From contig NZ_OZ061318.1 in NCBI RefSeq assembly GCF_964063345.1, positions 2,480,001 through 2,544,000 on the forward strand: DNA of 64,000 nucleotides, given 5' to 3'. This stretch comes from Pseudomonas lini (GTDB taxonomy: Bacteria > Pseudomonadota > Gammaproteobacteria > Pseudomonadales > Pseudomonadaceae). Both the position numbers and the translations under genes were made by a program. Positions 44,527-54,919 of this stretch are shown here, piece after piece. How positions within the stretch are numbered: the first letter of the stretch is position 1; each line of letters opens with the position of its first letter. The notes under the pieces were generated by a model. That model saw only the letters and a list, made by a program, of their open reading frames with translations. It was not told the origin of the DNA and searched no databases.

Positions 44527-47361
44527 TTGGACAAGATCCTGATTCGTGGGGCCCGAACCCACAACCTGAAGAACATCGACCTGACCCTGCCACGGGACAA
44601 ACTGATCGTTATCACCGGCCTGTCCGGATCCGGCAAGTCGTCCCTGGCCTTCGACACGTTGTACGCCGAGGGCCAGCGCCGCTATGTCGAATCGCTGTCA
44701 GCCTACGCCCGGCAGTTCCTGTCGATGATGGAAAAACCCGACGTCGACACCATTGAAGGTCTGTCGCCAGCGATCTCCATCGAACAGAAGTCGACCTCGC
44801 ACAACCCGCGCTCGACGGTCGGCACCATCACCGAAATCTACGACTACCTGCGCCTGCTCTACGCTCGCGTCGGTATTCCGCGCTGCCCGGACCACGACAT
44901 TCCGCTGGAAGCCCAGACCGTCAGCCAGATGGTCGACCTGGTGCTGGCACAACCGGAGGGCAGCAAATTAATGCTGCTGGCCCCGGTGATCCGCGAGCGC
45001 AAAGGCGAGCACCTCTCGGTCTTCGAAGAATTGCGCGCTCAGGGTTTTGTGCGGGCCCGGGTCAACGGCCGGCTCTGCGAGCTGGACGAGTTGCCGAAGC
45101 TGGATAAACAGAAAAAGCACTCGATCGATGTCGTGGTCGACCGCTTCAAGGTCCGCGCCGATCTGCAACAGCGTTTGGCTGAGTCGTTCGAGACTGCGTT
45201 GAAACTGGCGGACGGCATTGCACTGGTAGCACCGATGGATGACGAGCCCGGCGAAGAAATCATCTTCTCCGCGCGCTTCGCCTGCCCGATCTGTGGCCAC
45301 GCCATCAGCGAGCTGGAACCCAAGCTGTTCTCCTTCAACAACCCGGCCGGTGCTTGCCCGACCTGCGATGGCTTGGGTGTTAAGCAATTTTTCGACATCA
45401 AGCGATTGGTCAATGGCGAGCTGACGCTGGCCGAAGGCGCGATTCGCGGCTGGGACCGGCGCAACGTCTATTACTTCCAGATGCTCGGGTCGCTGGCCTC
45501 ACACTACAAGTTCAGCCTTGAAGTACCGTTCAACGACCTGCCGGCCGATCAGCAGAAGTTCATCCTGCATGGCAGTGGCTCGCAGAACGTCGACTTCAAA
45601 TACCTGAACGACCGTGGCGACATCGTCAAACGTTCGCACCCGTTCGAAGGCATCGTACCGAACCTGGAACGCCGCTACCGCGAAACCGAATCGGCTTCAG
45701 TCCGTGAAGAACTGGCCAAGTTCCTCAGCACCCAACCCTGCCCGGATTGCCGCGGCACCCGTCTGCGTCGCGAGGCGCGGCACGTTTGGGTTGGCGAGAA
45801 GACCTTGCCAGCGGTGACCAATCTGCCAATCGGCGACGCCTGTGAGTATTTCGGCGTACTGAAACTGACCGGCCGCCGTGGCGAGATTGCCGACAAGATT
45901 CTCAAGGAAATCCGCGAGCGCCTGCAGTTTCTGGTCAACGTCGGCCTGGACTATCTGTCACTGGATCGCAGTGCCGACACGCTGTCCGGCGGCGAAGCCC
46001 AGCGGATTCGCCTGGCCAGTCAAATTGGCGCCGGCCTGGTGGGGGTTCTGTACATTCTCGATGAGCCATCGATCGGTCTGCACCAGCGCGATAACGACCG
46101 GTTACTGGGCACCCTCAAACACCTGCGCGACATCGGCAACACGGTGATCGTGGTCGAGCACGACGAAGACGCGATTCGTCTGGCCGATTATGTGGTGGAT
46201 ATCGGCCCGGGCGCTGGTGTGCATGGTGGGCATATCGTCGCCGAAGGCACGCCGGCCGAGGTCATGGCTCACCCTGATTCGCTGACCGGCAAGTACTTGT
46301 CGGGCCGGGTAAAGATCGCAGTTCCAGCCAAACGCACGCCGCGTAACAAGAAGTTGTCGTTGGCCCTCAAAGGCGCTCGCGGTAACAATTTGCGCAACGT
46401 GGATCTGGAGATTCCGATTGGCCTGCTGACTTGTGTCACCGGCGTGTCCGGCTCGGGCAAATCGACGCTGATCAACAATACGTTGTTTCCTTTGAGCGCT
46501 ACGGCACTCAATGGCGCAACGACCCTGGAAGCAGCAGCTCACGACAGCATCAAAGGCCTAGAACATCTGGACAAGGTCGTCGACATTGATCAGAGCCCGA
46601 TCGGTCGCACGCCGCGCTCCAACCCGGCGACCTATACCGGGTTGTTCACGCCGATTCGCGAGTTGTTTGCCGGTGTGCCGGAATCGCGCTCCCGCGGTTA
46701 CGGGCCGGGGCGTTTCTCCTTCAACGTGAAGGGCGGACGCTGCGAAGCTTGTCAGGGTGATGGCCTGATCAAGGTGGAAATGCACTTCCTGCCAGATATC
46801 TATGTCCCGTGCGACGTCTGCAAGAGCAAGCGTTACAACCGCGAAACGCTGGAGATCAAGTACAAGGGCAAGAGCATCCACGAAACCCTCGAGATGACCA
46901 TCGAGGAAGCCCGGGTGTTCTTCGACGCCGTCCCAGCCTTGGCGCGCAAACTTCAGACGCTGATGGACGTAGGCCTTTCGTACATCAAGCTGGGGCAATC
47001 GGCGACGACGCTGTCGGGCGGTGAAGCCCAGCGGGTGAAACTGTCCCGCGAGCTGTCCAAGCGCGATACCGGCAAGACGCTGTACATCCTCGATGAGCCG
47101 ACCACCGGCCTGCACTTTGCGGATATCCAGCAACTGCTCGACGTGTTGCATCGCCTGCGCGACCACGGCAATACCGTGGTGGTGATCGAGCACAACCTGG
47201 ATGTGATCAAGACAGCCGACTGGTTGGTGGACCTGGGGCCGGAAGGTGGGTCCAAAGGCGGACAGATCATTGCCGTCGGTACACCGGAGGAAGTGTCCGA
47301 GATGAAGCAGTCTCACACTGGCTTCTATCTCAAACCGTTGCTGGCTCGCGATAAGGCCTGA
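44527..47361 (+). CDS. uvrA: Excinuclease ABC subunit UvrA
   Basis: The damage-recognition ATPase of nucleotide excision repair. I place the start at TTG 44527 ([19 protein letters not shown]), preceded by GAGCGAGG, giving 944 residues as in P. aeruginosa. The frame remains open upstream but is not conserved. Two ABC modules are visible: Walker [13 protein letters not shown] and [13 protein letters not shown], and signatures [12 protein letters not shown] and [11 protein letters not shown]. Zinc fingers lie at [15 protein letters not shown] with CPTC, and CEACQGDG with CDVC. A TATACT -10-like box is at 44487-44492. No convincing LexA site was found. Confidence 0.97.
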   Translation: MDKILIRGARTHNLKNIDLTLPRDKLIVITGLSGSGKSSLAFDTLYAEGQRRYVESLSAYARQFLSMMEKPDVDTIEGLSPAISIEQKSTSHNPRSTVGTITEIYDYLRLLYARVGIPRCPDHDIPLEAQTVSQMVDLVLAQPEGSKLMLLAPVIRERKGEHLSVFEELRAQGFVRARVNGRLCELDELPKLDKQKKHSIDVVVDRFKVRADLQQRLAESFETALKLADGIALVAPMDDEPGEEIIFSARFACPICGHAISELEPKLFSFNNPAGACPTCDGLGVKQFFDIKRLVNGELTLAEGAIRGWDRRNVYYFQMLGSLASHYKFSLEVPFNDLPADQQKFILHGSGSQNVDFKYLNDRGDIVKRSHPFEGIVPNLERRYRETESASVREELAKFLSTQPCPDCRGTRLRREARHVWVGEKTLPAVTNLPIGDACEYFGVLKLTGRRGEIADKILKEIRERLQFLVNVGLDYLSLDRSADTLSGGEAQRIRLASQIGAGLVGVLYILDEPSIGLHQRDNDRLLGTLKHLRDIGNTVIVVEHDEDAIRLADYVVDIGPGAGVHGGHIVAEGTPAEVMAHPDSLTGKYLSGRVKIAVPAKRTPRNKKLSLALKGARGNNLRNVDLEIPIGLLTCVTGVSGSGKSTLINNTLFPLSATALNGATTLEAAAHDSIKGLEHLDKVVDIDQSPIGRTPRSNPATYTGLFTPIRELFAGVPESRSRGYGPGRFSFNVKGGRCEACQGDGLIKVEMHFLPDIYVPCDVCKSKRYNRETLEIKYKGKSIHETLEMTIEEARVFFDAVPALARKLQTLMDVGLSYIKLGQSATTLSGGEAQRVKLSRELSKRDTGKTLYILDEPTTGLHFADIQQLLDVLHRLRDHGNTVVVIEHNLDVIKTADWLVDLGPEGGSKGGQIIAVGTPEEVSEMKQSHTGFYLKPLLARDKA

Positions 47362-47374
47362 ATCAGGCCCACGA

Positions 47375-47413
47375 AAAAGCCCCTGTCACTTCATCAGTGA
47401 CAGGGGCTTTTTT
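47375..47413 (+). terminator. Rho-independent terminator of uvrA
   Basis: AGCCCCTGTCACT and AGTGACAGGGGCT form a 13-bp perfect stem with a 5-base loop, followed by six T. AAAAA precedes the left arm, so it can also terminate the minus strand. Confidence 0.95.
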
Positions 47414-47422
47414 GTGCGTTTC

Positions 47423-47512
47423 TGTAGGAGCGAGGCTTGCCCGCGAAGGCCTCACCTCGGTCTGGCTGATGCACCGCGGCGATCCCTTCGCGGGCAAGCC
47501 TCGCTCCTACAA
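47423..47512. repeat. REPIN, TAGGAGCGAGGCTTGCCCGCGAA family
   Basis: Inverted TGTAGGAGCGAGGCTTGCCC elements between convergent uvrA and the ferritin gene, ending 6 bp before the ferritin stop. No other terminator for the ferritin gene is visible. Confidence 0.92.
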
Positions 47513-47517
47513 CAGCA

Positions 47518-47982
47518 TCAGAACTGCGATTGCAGATAGTTTTCCAGGCCAATCAGCTTGATCAGACCCAACTGCTTCTCGAGCCAGTAGGTGTGATCTT
47601 CTTCGGTATCGGCCAGCTGAATGCGCAGGATCTCGCGGCTGACGTAATCCTTGTGCAGCTCGCAAAGCTCGATGCCTTTGCACAGAGCCGCGCGAACTTT
47701 GTATTCCAGACGCAGGTCAGCAGCGAGCATGTCAGGCACAGTGGTGCCCACATCCAGATCGTCCGGACGCATACGTGGAGTGCCTTCGAGCATGAGGATC
47801 CGACGCATCAGAGCGTCAGCGTGCTGCGCCTCTTCTTCCATCTCGTGATTGATACGTTCGTAGAGCTCGGTGAAACCCCAGTCCTCGTACATCCGCGAAT
47901 GGATGAAATATTGATCACGGGCTGCCAGTTCGCCTGTCAGCAACGTGTTGAGGTAATCGATTACGTCTGGGTGACCTTGCAT
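47518..47982 (-). CDS. bfrA: Ferritin of the bacterioferritin family, lacking the haem Met ligand (FtnA/BfrA-like)
   Basis: A 154-residue iron-storage protein that forms 24-mer shells. The di-iron ferroxidase ligands Glu18, Glu51, His54, Glu93, Glu127 and His130 are present. However, residue 52, the Met that binds haem in true bacterioferritin, is Ala ([11 protein letters not shown]). The P. aeruginosa gene beside katA, first called bfrA, was shown to encode a haem-free ferritin, FtnA, so this is probably the same protein. The ATG at 47982 starts [15 protein letters not shown], as in homologues. It is transcribed after katA in the same direction but behind a terminator. Confidence 0.92.
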   Translation of the reverse strand: MQGHPDVIDYLNTLLTGELAARDQYFIHSRMYEDWGFTELYERINHEMEEEAQHADALMRRILMLEGTPRMRPDDLDVGTTVPDMLAADLRLEYKVRAALCKGIELCELHKDYVSREILRIQLADTEEDHTYWLEKQLGLIKLIGLENYLQSQF

Positions 47983-48094
47983 CGCCCTACATCTCCCTGC
48001 TTGAAAGTCTGTAGTTTGAACCAACCTGACCGGAAGGTCACTCGCCCGACGCTATAAAAGCGAAGATATTCTTAGAAAAGTGGCTTAAATAACG

Positions 48095-48122
48095 CAAAAA
48101 CCGCCCAAATGAGGGCGGTTCT
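48095..48122 (-). terminator. Rho-independent terminator of katA
   Basis: On the minus strand AACCGCCC-loop-GGGCGGTT is followed by TTTGCG, 24 bp past the katA stop. It separates katA from the ferritin gene, which should have its own promoter in 47983-48094. Confidence 0.88.
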
Positions 48123-48145
48123 GCTTATCGTTTAGACTACGTAAT

Positions 48146-49585
48146 CTATTTGCTCAACAGCTTTGCGATTGCGTCTCCATACGCTGGATCGGCTTTGAAG
48201 AAATATTCCAGTACCCGGTCAAGGACATCATTCGAGACACCATCCATCGAACCGGCGATATTGTTGACCAGCAACGTTTTCTGTTCGTCGCTCATCAGTC
48301 GATACAAAGCACCGGCATAGCTGAAGTAATCCCCATCTGTGCGGTGGTCGTAACGATCGGCCGCACCACTCAATGACAATGCCGGCTCCGCATAGCTCGC
48401 GTCCTGCTTGGGCGCCCCCGCATAGCTGTTAGGCTCGTAATTGGGCGCGCCAGCACCGTAATTGCCATACGCCATGGCACCATCGCGTTGATAGGTATTC
48501 ACCGGGCTGCGCGGTGCGTTCACCGGCAGTTGCTGGTGGTTGGTCCCTACGCGGTACCGATGCGCATCAGCGTAAGCGAAGATCCGACCTTGCAGCATGC
48601 GATCCGGCGAGAAGCCAACGCCACGCACGATATTGCTCGGAGCGAGGGCTGCTTGTTCCACCTCGGCATGGTAATTCTTCGGATTGCGGTTCAACTCCAG
48701 CACACCGACCCTGATCAGAGGAAAGTCCTGTTGAGACCAGGTCTTGGTGACATCAAACGGGTTATCAGCGTGGCTTGCTGCCTGAGCCTCGGTCATGATC
48801 TGCATGCATACGTCCCATTTCGGAAAATCCCCGCGCTCGATGGCATTGAACAGGTCGCGCTGGGCGTAATCAGGATCAGTACCCGCAAGTTGCGCTGCAA
48901 CCGCTGGATCAAGATTTTTGATGCCTTGCTGGGTCTTGTAGTGCCATTTAACCCAGTGACGAACGCCTTGGGCGTTGATCAGGCTGAAGGTGTGGCTGCC
49001 GAATCCGTGCATGTGCCGGTAGCCATCCGGGATACCCCGATCGGACATCAAAATGGTGATCTGATGCAGCGCTTCAGGTGAGAGCGACCAAAAGTCCCAG
49101 ACATTCTGCGAACTTTTCAAATTGGTGTGTGGGTCGCGCTTTTGCGTGTGAATGAAATCGGGAAACTTCAGCGGATCTCGAATGAAGAACACCGGCGTAT
49201 TGTTGCCAACGACGTCCCAGTTACCTTCTTCGGTATAGAACCGCAGTGCGAAACCACGCGGATCTCGTGCGGTATCAGCCGAACCGCGCTCACCGCCCAC
49301 AGTGGAAAAACGCAGGAAGGTCGGAGTCTGCTTGCCCACGGCCGAGAACAAGTCGGCCATGCTGTATTGAGTGATGTCATTGGTAACGGTGAAAGTACCG
49401 TAAGCACCCGAACCCTTGGCATGTACACGGCGCTCCGGGATGTTTTCACGATTAAAGTGGGCAAGCTTCTCGATCAGATGGAAATCATCGAGGAGCAATG
49501 GGCCTCTAGGCCCCGCAGAGCGGGAGTTCTGATTATCCGCCACAGGTGCGCCGCTGGCGGTGGTCAATGTCTTGTTCTGGCTCAT
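48146..49585 (-). CDS. katA: Catalase KatA (clade 3 monofunctional)
   Basis: A 479-residue haem catalase that splits hydrogen peroxide. The distal His55 is in [14 protein letters not shown], the distal Asn in [13 protein letters not shown], and the proximal haem Tyr in [14 protein letters not shown]. The short length and absence of a flavodoxin-like tail place it with small-subunit clade 3 enzymes. Adjacent ferritin would limit free iron and Fenton chemistry. GAGGAAGAAG precedes the start. An OxyR-like half site lies upstream of the predicted promoter. Confidence 0.95.
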   Translation of the reverse strand: MSQNKTLTTASGAPVADNQNSRSAGPRGPLLLDDFHLIEKLAHFNRENIPERRVHAKGSGAYGTFTVTNDITQYSMADLFSAVGKQTPTFLRFSTVGGERGSADTARDPRGFALRFYTEEGNWDVVGNNTPVFFIRDPLKFPDFIHTQKRDPHTNLKSSQNVWDFWSLSPEALHQITILMSDRGIPDGYRHMHGFGSHTFSLINAQGVRHWVKWHYKTQQGIKNLDPAVAAQLAGTDPDYAQRDLFNAIERGDFPKWDVCMQIMTEAQAASHADNPFDVTKTWSQQDFPLIRVGVLELNRNPKNYHAEVEQAALAPSNIVRGVGFSPDRMLQGRIFAYADAHRYRVGTNHQQLPVNAPRSPVNTYQRDGAMAYGNYGAGAPNYEPNSYAGAPKQDASYAEPALSLSGAADRYDHRTDGDYFSYAGALYRLMSDEQKTLLVNNIAGSMDGVSNDVLDRVLEYFFKADPAYGDAIAKLLSK

Positions 49586-49640
49586 TTTGATCTTCTTCCT
49601 CTATCAATTTTGATATGCCGGCTAATCGGCTTGAGGGGAA

Positions 49641-49669
49641 GTATTAATCTTCTATATGAAAGCTACCAA
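49641..49669 (-). promoter_or_regulatory. Predicted katA promoter
   Basis: On the minus strand TTGGTA (-35, 49664-49669) and TAATAC (-10, 49641-49646) are separated by 17 bp. The start point would lie about 50 bp before katA. Confidence 0.5.
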
Positions 49670-49690
49670 TGCATTAATTTGTAGGCATCA

Positions 49691-49705
49691 ATAGGAAATA
49701 ACTAA
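49691..49705 (-). promoter_or_regulatory. OxyR-like half site upstream of katA
   Basis: On the plus strand ATAG-N7-CTAA matches the OxyR half site ATAG-N7-CTAT at seven of eight bases, 21 bp upstream of the predicted -35. A matching second half at the usual spacing is poor, so the full operator is doubtful. Confidence 0.35.
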
Positions 49706-49782
49706 CAATATTTTCCCCCTGTCCATAATGCAGACTTGGACAGCATAGTAGCTTGTAGGCATGGCGCATTTTTTACAGGCAC

Positions 49783-49808
49783 AAAAAACCGGGCACTAGG
49801 CCCGGTTC
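49783..49808 (-). terminator. Terminator at the end of the ribosomal cluster
   Basis: On the minus strand AACCGGGC and GCCCGGTT arms precede TTTTTTG, 20 bp after the rplQ stop. It ends the alpha-operon transcript. Confidence 0.93.
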
Positions 49809-49827
49809 TTCGTTTCAGACTGACGTC

Positions 49828-50214
49828 TTACTCAGCGGATACAGCTTCACCGCCGACAGGACGATCAACCAACTCGACGTACGCCATAGGCGCGTTGTCG
49901 CCAGTGCGGAAACCGCACTTGAGGATGCGCAGGTAGCCACCCTCACGGGTAGCGTAACGCTTGCCCAGGTCGTTGAAGAGCTTACCAACGATAGCTTTCG
50001 AACGAGTACGGTCGAAAGCCAGACGGCGGTTAGCCAGGCTGTCTGTCTTGGCCAAAGTGATCAGCGGCTCAGCAACGCGGCGCAGTTCTTTGGCTTTTGG
50101 CAGTGTAGTTTTGATCAGCTCGTGCTCGAACAGCGACACCGCCATGTTTTGAAACATGGCCTTGCGGTGCGAGCTGGTGCGGCTCAGGTGACGACCACTT
50201 TTACGATGACGCAT
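49828..50214 (-). CDS. rplQ: 50S ribosomal protein L17
   Basis: L17 binds 23S rRNA near the exit tunnel. The 128 residues begin [20 protein letters not shown], the universal L17 start, and the length equals the enterobacterial protein. It follows rpoA after 42 bp and is the last gene of the alpha operon, just before a strong terminator. Confidence 0.98.
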   Translation of the reverse strand: MRHRKSGRHLSRTSSHRKAMFQNMAVSLFEHELIKTTLPKAKELRRVAEPLITLAKTDSLANRRLAFDRTRSKAIVGKLFNDLGKRYATREGGYLRILKCGFRTGDNAPMAYVELVDRPVGGEAVSAE

Positions 50215-50256
50215 GGTTCATTCCTTACCAAACACAACGTTCGGTGATTACGACGA

Positions 50257-51258
50257 TCAGGCAGTCGCCTTGTCGTCCTTCTTAAGACTCGCAGGCGGCC
50301 AGTTGTCGAGGCGCATGCCGAGGGACAGACCGCGGGAGGCCAGAACGTCCTTGATTTCAGTCAAGGATTTCTTGCCAAGGTTCGGAGTCTTCAACAGCTC
50401 TACTTCGGTACGCTGAATCAGGTCACCGATGTAGTAGATGTTTTCCGCCTTAAGGCAGTTAGCCGAACGTACAGTCAGTTCCAGATCGTCAACCGGGCGA
50501 AGCAGGATCGGATCGATCTCGTCTTCCTGCTCGACAACCACTGGCTCACTGTCACCTTTGAGGTCGACGAACGCAGCCAACTGCTGTTGCAGAATGGTTG
50601 CAGCACGGCGGATAGCCTCTTCAGGATCCAGGGTACCGTTGGTTTCCAGATCAATAACCAGCTTGTCCAGGTTAGTACGCTGTTCGACACGGGCGTTTTC
50701 CACCACGTATGCGATACGGCGAACCGGGCTGAACGAAGAGTCAAGCTGCAAGCGACCGATGCTGCGGCTTTCGTCTTCATCGCTCTGACGCGAGTCTGCC
50801 GGTTCATAACCACGACCACGAGCTACGGTGAGCTTCATGTTCAGGGCGCCGTTAGACGCCAGGTTAGCGATTACGTGATCGGGATTAACGATCTCGACAT
50901 CATGATCCAGCTGAATATCGGCAGCGGTAACCACCCCCGAACCCTTCTTCGACAAGGTCAGCGTAACTTCGTCACGACCGTGCAGCTTGATAGCCAGACC
51001 TTTAAGGTTCAACAGGATTTCAATTACGTCTTCCTGTACGCCTTCGATGGCGCTGTACTCATGGAGTACACCGTCAATCTCGGCCTCGACTACTGCACAG
51101 CCGGGCATTGAGGACAACAGGATGCGGCGCAGCGCGTTGCCCAGGGTGTGGCCGAAACCACGCTCGAGAGGCTCGAGAGTGATCTTGGCGCGGGTTGGAC
51201 TGACAACCTGCACATCAATATGGCGGGGTGTCAGGAACTCATTTACCGAAATCTGCAT
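50257..51258 (-). CDS. rpoA: RNA polymerase alpha subunit
   Basis: The 333-residue alpha subunit seeds polymerase assembly. The N-terminal domain (about 1-232, with [20 protein letters not shown]) dimerises and holds beta and beta'. The C-terminal domain (about 248-325, with [20 protein letters not shown] and [20 protein letters not shown]) contacts UP-element DNA and activators. It sits between rpsD and rplQ, in the order found across gammaproteobacteria. Confidence 0.98.
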   Translation of the reverse strand: MQISVNEFLTPRHIDVQVVSPTRAKITLEPLERGFGHTLGNALRRILLSSMPGCAVVEAEIDGVLHEYSAIEGVQEDVIEILLNLKGLAIKLHGRDEVTLTLSKKGSGVVTAADIQLDHDVEIVNPDHVIANLASNGALNMKLTVARGRGYEPADSRQSDEDESRSIGRLQLDSSFSPVRRIAYVVENARVEQRTNLDKLVIDLETNGTLDPEEAIRRAATILQQQLAAFVDLKGDSEPVVVEQEDEIDPILLRPVDDLELTVRSANCLKAENIYYIGDLIQRTEVELLKTPNLGKKSLTEIKDVLASRGLSLGMRLDNWPPASLKKDDKATA

Positions 51259-51280
51259 GGATGCACCTATTTTCTAGCCC

Positions 51281-51901
51281 TTACTTGGAGTAGAGCTCGA
51301 CAATCAGGCTTTCGTTGATGTCGGCGGACAGATCACTGCGAGCAGGAACGTTCTTGAAAACGCCCGACTTCTTCTCAGTGTCTACTTCTACCCATTCTAC
51401 GCGGCCACGTTGGGCACACAGATCGAGAGCTTGGACAATGCGAAGTTGGTTCTTTGCTTTCTCGCGAACTGCGACCACGTCACCAGCACGAACCTGGTAA
51501 GACGGAACGTTTACGGTCTGACCGTTAACGCTGATCGACTTGTGCGATACCAGCTGACGGGATTCGGCACGAGTAGAGCCAAAACCCATACGGTATACAA
51601 CGTTGTCCAGACGGCATTCGAGCAGCTGCAACAGGTTTTCGCCAGTTGCGCCTTTCTTGCCAGCAGCTTCTTTGTAGTAGCCGCTGAATTGACGCTCGAG
51701 AACGCCGTAGATACGACGGACCTTCTGCTTTTCACGCAGTTGGGTGCCGTAATCGGACTGGCGACCGCGGCGTTGGCCGTGGATACCAGGTGCTGCTTCG
51801 ATGTTGCACTTCGATTCGATCGCGCGCACGCCGCTCTTCAGAAAGAGATCGGTGCCTTCGCGACGAGCGAGTTTGCATTTTGGACCAATGTAACGAGCCA
51901 T
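51281..51901 (-). CDS. rpsD: 30S ribosomal protein S4
   Basis: A primary 16S rRNA-binding protein and, in E. coli, the translational repressor of the alpha operon. The 206 residues begin [20 protein letters not shown] and contain the S4 RNA-binding domain ([38 protein letters not shown]). No Cys cluster for zinc is present. It follows rpsK by 18 bp. Whether the S4 mRNA pseudoknot exists before rpsM here could not be decided by eye. Confidence 0.98.
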   Translation of the reverse strand: MARYIGPKCKLARREGTDLFLKSGVRAIESKCNIEAAPGIHGQRRGRQSDYGTQLREKQKVRRIYGVLERQFSGYYKEAAGKKGATGENLLQLLECRLDNVVYRMGFGSTRAESRQLVSHKSISVNGQTVNVPSYQVRAGDVVAVREKAKNQLRIVQALDLCAQRGRVEWVEVDTEKKSGVFKNVPARSDLSADINESLIVELYSK

Positions 51902-51919
51902 TCTTTACAATCTCCTGGA

Positions 51920-52309
51920 TTACACGCGGCGCTTCTTCGGCGGACGGCACCCGTTGTGCGGGATTGGCGTCACGTCGGTGATGCTGGCGATCTTGTAGCC
52001 ACAGCCGTTCAAAGCGCGGACTGCAGATTCACGACCTGGGCCTGGACCTTTGACGTTAACGTCGAGGTTTTTCAGGCCGTATTCCAGCGCAGCTTGACCA
52101 GCACGTTCAGCAGCTACTTGAGCAGCAAACGGGGTGGACTTGCGGGAACCGCGGAAACCCGAACCACCGGAGGTAGCCCAGGAAAGAGCGTTGCCTTGAC
52201 GGTCGGTGATGGTCACGATTGTGTTGTTAAAAGATGCATGGATGTGGGCGATGCCATCAACCACTGTCTTTTTAACTTTTTTACGAGGACGAGCAGCAGG
52301 TTTAGCCAT
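51920..52309 (-). CDS. rpsK: 30S ribosomal protein S11
   Basis: S11 helps form the platform and the mRNA exit path. The 129 residues include [40 protein letters not shown] and [20 protein letters not shown], matching the family along its whole length. The basic N-terminus is typical. It lies 30 bp after rpsM. Confidence 0.98.
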   Translation of the reverse strand: MAKPAARPRKKVKKTVVDGIAHIHASFNNTIVTITDRQGNALSWATSGGSGFRGSRKSTPFAAQVAAERAGQAALEYGLKNLDVNVKGPGPGRESAVRALNGCGYKIASITDVTPIPHNGCRPPKKRRV

Positions 52310-52339
52310 GATTAATTTCCTGTCGATTCGCTGGGGCGA

Positions 52340-52696
52340 TTACTTGCGGATCGGCTTACGCGGACCTTTACGGGTACGCGCGTTAGTCTTGGTACGCTGA
52401 CCGCGCACTGGAAGACCACGACGATGACGCAGACCGCGATAGCAACCGAGGTCCATCAAACGCTTGATTTTCATGTTGATTTCGCGACGCAGGTCACCTT
52501 CAGTGGTGAACTTCGCCACTTCGCCACGCAGCTGTTCAATCTGCTCGTCGCTCAGATCTTTGATCTTTGCGGCTGGGTTTACCCCAGTCACTGCACAAAT
52601 TTTCTGTGCAGTAGTGCGACCAACACCATAGATGTAGGTCAGCGAGATAACAGTATGCTTGTTATCTGGAATGTTAACGCCTGCAATACGGGCCAT
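52340..52696 (-). CDS. rpsM: 30S ribosomal protein S13
   Basis: S13 lies in the head of the small subunit and contacts L5, the intersubunit bridge and tRNA through its basic tail, [20 protein letters not shown]. The 118 residues start [20 protein letters not shown]. It is the first gene of the alpha operon and is preceded by its own predicted promoter and an approximately 55-nt leader. Confidence 0.98.
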   Translation of the reverse strand: MARIAGVNIPDNKHTVISLTYIYGVGRTTAQKICAVTGVNPAAKIKDLSDEQIEQLRGEVAKFTTEGDLRREINMKIKRLMDLGCYRGLRHRRGLPVRGQRTKTNARTRKGPRKPIRK

Positions 52697-52755
52697 TCAG
52701 TGGGACTCCAATTGACAGCTACCTACGCCCCGGAAGCCAAGAAATAGGGCGCGAG

Positions 52756-52784
52756 ATAATATCGCTGTAATAACAAATAATCAA
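52756..52784 (-). promoter_or_regulatory. Predicted internal promoter of the alpha operon (rpsM)
   Basis: On the minus strand TTGATT (52779-52784), a 17-bp spacer and TATTAT (52756-52761) form a good sigma70 promoter. The -35 touches the 3' arm of the hairpin after rpmJ. Transcription would begin about 53 bp before rpsM. Confidence 0.72.
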
Positions 52785-52811
52785 CCCGGCAGCGCACTAG
52801 CTGCCGGGCTT
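52784..52811 (-). terminator. Hairpin after rpmJ, possible partial terminator
   Basis: On the minus strand AGCCCGGCAG pairs with CTGCCGGGTT around an 8-base loop, 15 bp after the rpmJ stop. The following GATTATTTG is only partly T-rich, so it may reduce rather than stop read-through into rpsM. Confidence 0.6.
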
Positions 52812-52826
52812 GAAGCACAATCACAC

Positions 52827-52943
52827 TCAGCCTTGGCGCTGTTTGTGACGCGGTTCCGCGCTGCAAATTACTCGAACAACACCTTCGCGGCGAATAATCT
52901 TGCAGTTACGGCACAGCTTTTTCACCGATGCACGAACTTTCAT
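52827..52943 (-). CDS. rpmJ: 50S ribosomal protein L36
   Basis: A 38-residue protein, [20 protein letters not shown] continuing to HKQRQG, too short for usual gene finding but unmistakable. Zinc ligands Cys11, Cys14, Cys27 and His33 are all present, so this is the zinc-binding form. It follows secY by 27 bp and is the last gene of the spc group. A zinc-free paralogue would be expected elsewhere if zinc sparing operates. Confidence 0.97.
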
Positions 52944-52970
52944 CACCAACTCCTCGAACCTTATGGGTAC

Positions 52971-54299
52971 TCAGCGCAACATGCCGCTGCCGTAACCCTT
53001 CAGGTTGGCTTTCTTCATCAGGGATTCGTACTGGTGCGAAACGAGGTGCGATTGTACTTGAGACATGAAGTCCATCACAACCACGACCACGATCAGCAAC
53101 GAGGTCCCGCCAAGGTAGAACGGAACGTTTGCTGCAACCACCAGGAACTGGGGCAACAGGCACACGGCCGTCATATATAGAGCACCGAACAGGGTCAAAC
53201 GAGTCAGAACGCCATCAATGTAGCGCGCAGACTGTTCACCTGGACGGATACCCGGAATAAAGGCACCGGACTTCTTCAGGTTTTCCGCTACGTCTTTCGG
53301 ATTGAACATCAACGCCGTATAGAAGAAGCAGAAGAAAATAATCCCTGCACTAAACAGCAGAATATTCAACGGCTGACCAGGAGCGATCGACTGCGAGATG
53401 TCCTGCAGCCAGCCCATACCTTCAGACTGACCAAACCAGGTACCCAACGAAGCCGGGAACAGCAAAATGCTGCTCGCGAAAATGGCTGGAATAACACCGG
53501 CCATGTTCACCTTCAACGGCAAGTGGCTAGTCTGCGCAGCAAAGACCTTACGGCCCTGCTGACGCTTGGCGTAATGAACAGCAATACGACGCTGACCACG
53601 CTCAATGAACACCACGAAACCGATAATCGCTACTGCCAGCAAACCGATGGCAACCAGGGCAAAAATGTTGATATCACCCTGACGCGCAGACTCGAAAGAC
53701 TGCCCGATCGCTCTCGGAAGACCGGCGACGATACCTGCGAAAATCAACATCGAGATACCGTTGCCAACACCACGCTCAGTAATCTGCTCACCCAGCCACA
53801 TCATGAACATCGCACCAGCCACAAAAGTGGATACCGCGACGAAATGGAAGCCAAAGTCACCAGTGAACGAAACGCCCTGCCCCGCCAGACCAATGGACAT
53901 GCCAATTGCCTGAACGAGAGCGAGGACGACAGTGCCGTAGCGGGTGTACTGAGCGATCTTGCGACGCCCAGCTTCACCTTCCTTCTTCAACTGCTCCAGC
54001 TGCGGGCTGACGGCGGTCATCAGCTGCATGATGATCGATGCCGAAATGTACGGCATGATCCCCAGTGCAAAGATGCTCATCCGTTCCAGCGCGCCGCCGG
54101 AAAACATGTTGAACAAGCTAAGAATGGTCCCCTCATTCTGTCGAAACAGGTCCGCGAGTCGGTCCGGGTTGATACCTGGAACCGGGATGTGTGCGCCTAT
54201 TCGGTAGACGATAATCGCCAAGAATAGAAAACGCAGACGAGCCCAGAGTTCAGACATACCGCCTTTGCCGAGCGCAGAGAGAGCACCTTGCTTAGCCAT
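52971..54299 (-). CDS. secY: Protein translocase subunit SecY
   Basis: The 442-residue channel of the Sec translocon, with ten membrane segments. It starts [20 protein letters not shown]. Conserved parts include [20 protein letters not shown] in the first periplasmic loop, [19 protein letters not shown], and [20 protein letters not shown] in a cytosolic loop. Its start directly abuts the rplO stop. It sits in the spc operon, as in nearly all bacteria. Confidence 0.98.
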   Translation of the reverse strand: MAKQGALSALGKGGMSELWARLRFLFLAIIVYRIGAHIPVPGINPDRLADLFRQNEGTILSLFNMFSGGALERMSIFALGIMPYISASIIMQLMTAVSPQLEQLKKEGEAGRRKIAQYTRYGTVVLALVQAIGMSIGLAGQGVSFTGDFGFHFVAVSTFVAGAMFMMWLGEQITERGVGNGISMLIFAGIVAGLPRAIGQSFESARQGDINIFALVAIGLLAVAIIGFVVFIERGQRRIAVHYAKRQQGRKVFAAQTSHLPLKVNMAGVIPAIFASSILLFPASLGTWFGQSEGMGWLQDISQSIAPGQPLNILLFSAGIIFFCFFYTALMFNPKDVAENLKKSGAFIPGIRPGEQSARYIDGVLTRLTLFGALYMTAVCLLPQFLVVAANVPFYLGGTSLLIVVVVVMDFMSQVQSHLVSHQYESLMKKANLKGYGSGMLR

Positions 54300-54737
54300 T
54301 TATTCCTCGAACTTGCCGCCAGCTGCTTCGATAGCCGCACGCGCACCTTTGGTGGCGCCGATTCCCTTTCCGATGGTAACAGCGCGAGTAACTTCGCCGG
54401 ACAGCATGATTTTCACACGCTGTACGTTGACGTTGATCACGTTGGCATCTTTCAGGGACTGCACGGTGACGATGTCGCCTTCCACTTTAGCCAGCTCGGA
54501 CAAACGCACTTCTGCGCGATCCATGGCTTTCAGGGAAACGAAACCGAACTTCGGCAGGCGACGATGCAGCGGCTGTTGACCGCCTTCAAAGCCTGGAGCA
54601 ATGGTGCCACCGGAGCGGGAGGACTGACCTTTGTGGCCACGGCCACCGGTCTTGCCCAAACCACTACCGATACCACGGCCCGGACGATGCTTTTCGCGAC
54701 GGGAACCCGGCGCTGGACTCAGATCATTGAGTTTCAT
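54300..54737 (-). CDS. rplO: 50S ribosomal protein L15
   Basis: L15 stabilises late large-subunit assembly intermediates. The 145 residues begin [20 protein letters not shown] and have the long basic glycine-rich N-terminal extension ([20 protein letters not shown]) that enters 23S rRNA. It lies 3 bp after rpmD and touches secY. Confidence 0.98.
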   Translation of the reverse strand: MKLNDLSPAPGSRREKHRPGRGIGSGLGKTGGRGHKGQSSRSGGTIAPGFEGGQQPLHRRLPKFGFVSLKAMDRAEVRLSELAKVEGDIVTVQSLKDANVINVNVQRVKIMLSGEVTRAVTIGKGIGATKGARAAIEAAGGKFEE

Positions 54738-54740
54738 CGA

Positions 54741-54917
54741 TTAACCCTCGACACGCAGCATGTAGTAAGCCTTGTTGATCATCCCGCGATTCTCGGGAGT
54801 ATCAAGTACTTCTACAGTGTGACCGATGCGACGCAGACCCAGACCCTTAACGCACAGTTTGTGGTTAGGGATGCGGCCGGTCATGCTTTTGATCAGCGTA
54901 ACTTTAACGGTAGCCAT
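54741..54917 (-). CDS. rpmD: 50S ribosomal protein L30
   Basis: A 58-residue protein, [20 protein letters not shown] to YYMLRVEG. It lacks a row in longer-gene predictions because of its size but matches L30 throughout, including [20 protein letters not shown]. It lies 2 bp after rpsE and 3 bp before rplO. Confidence 0.97.
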   Translation of the reverse strand: MATVKVTLIKSMTGRIPNHKLCVKGLGLRRIGHTVEVLDTPENRGMINKAYYMLRVEG

Positions 54918-54919
54918 GA

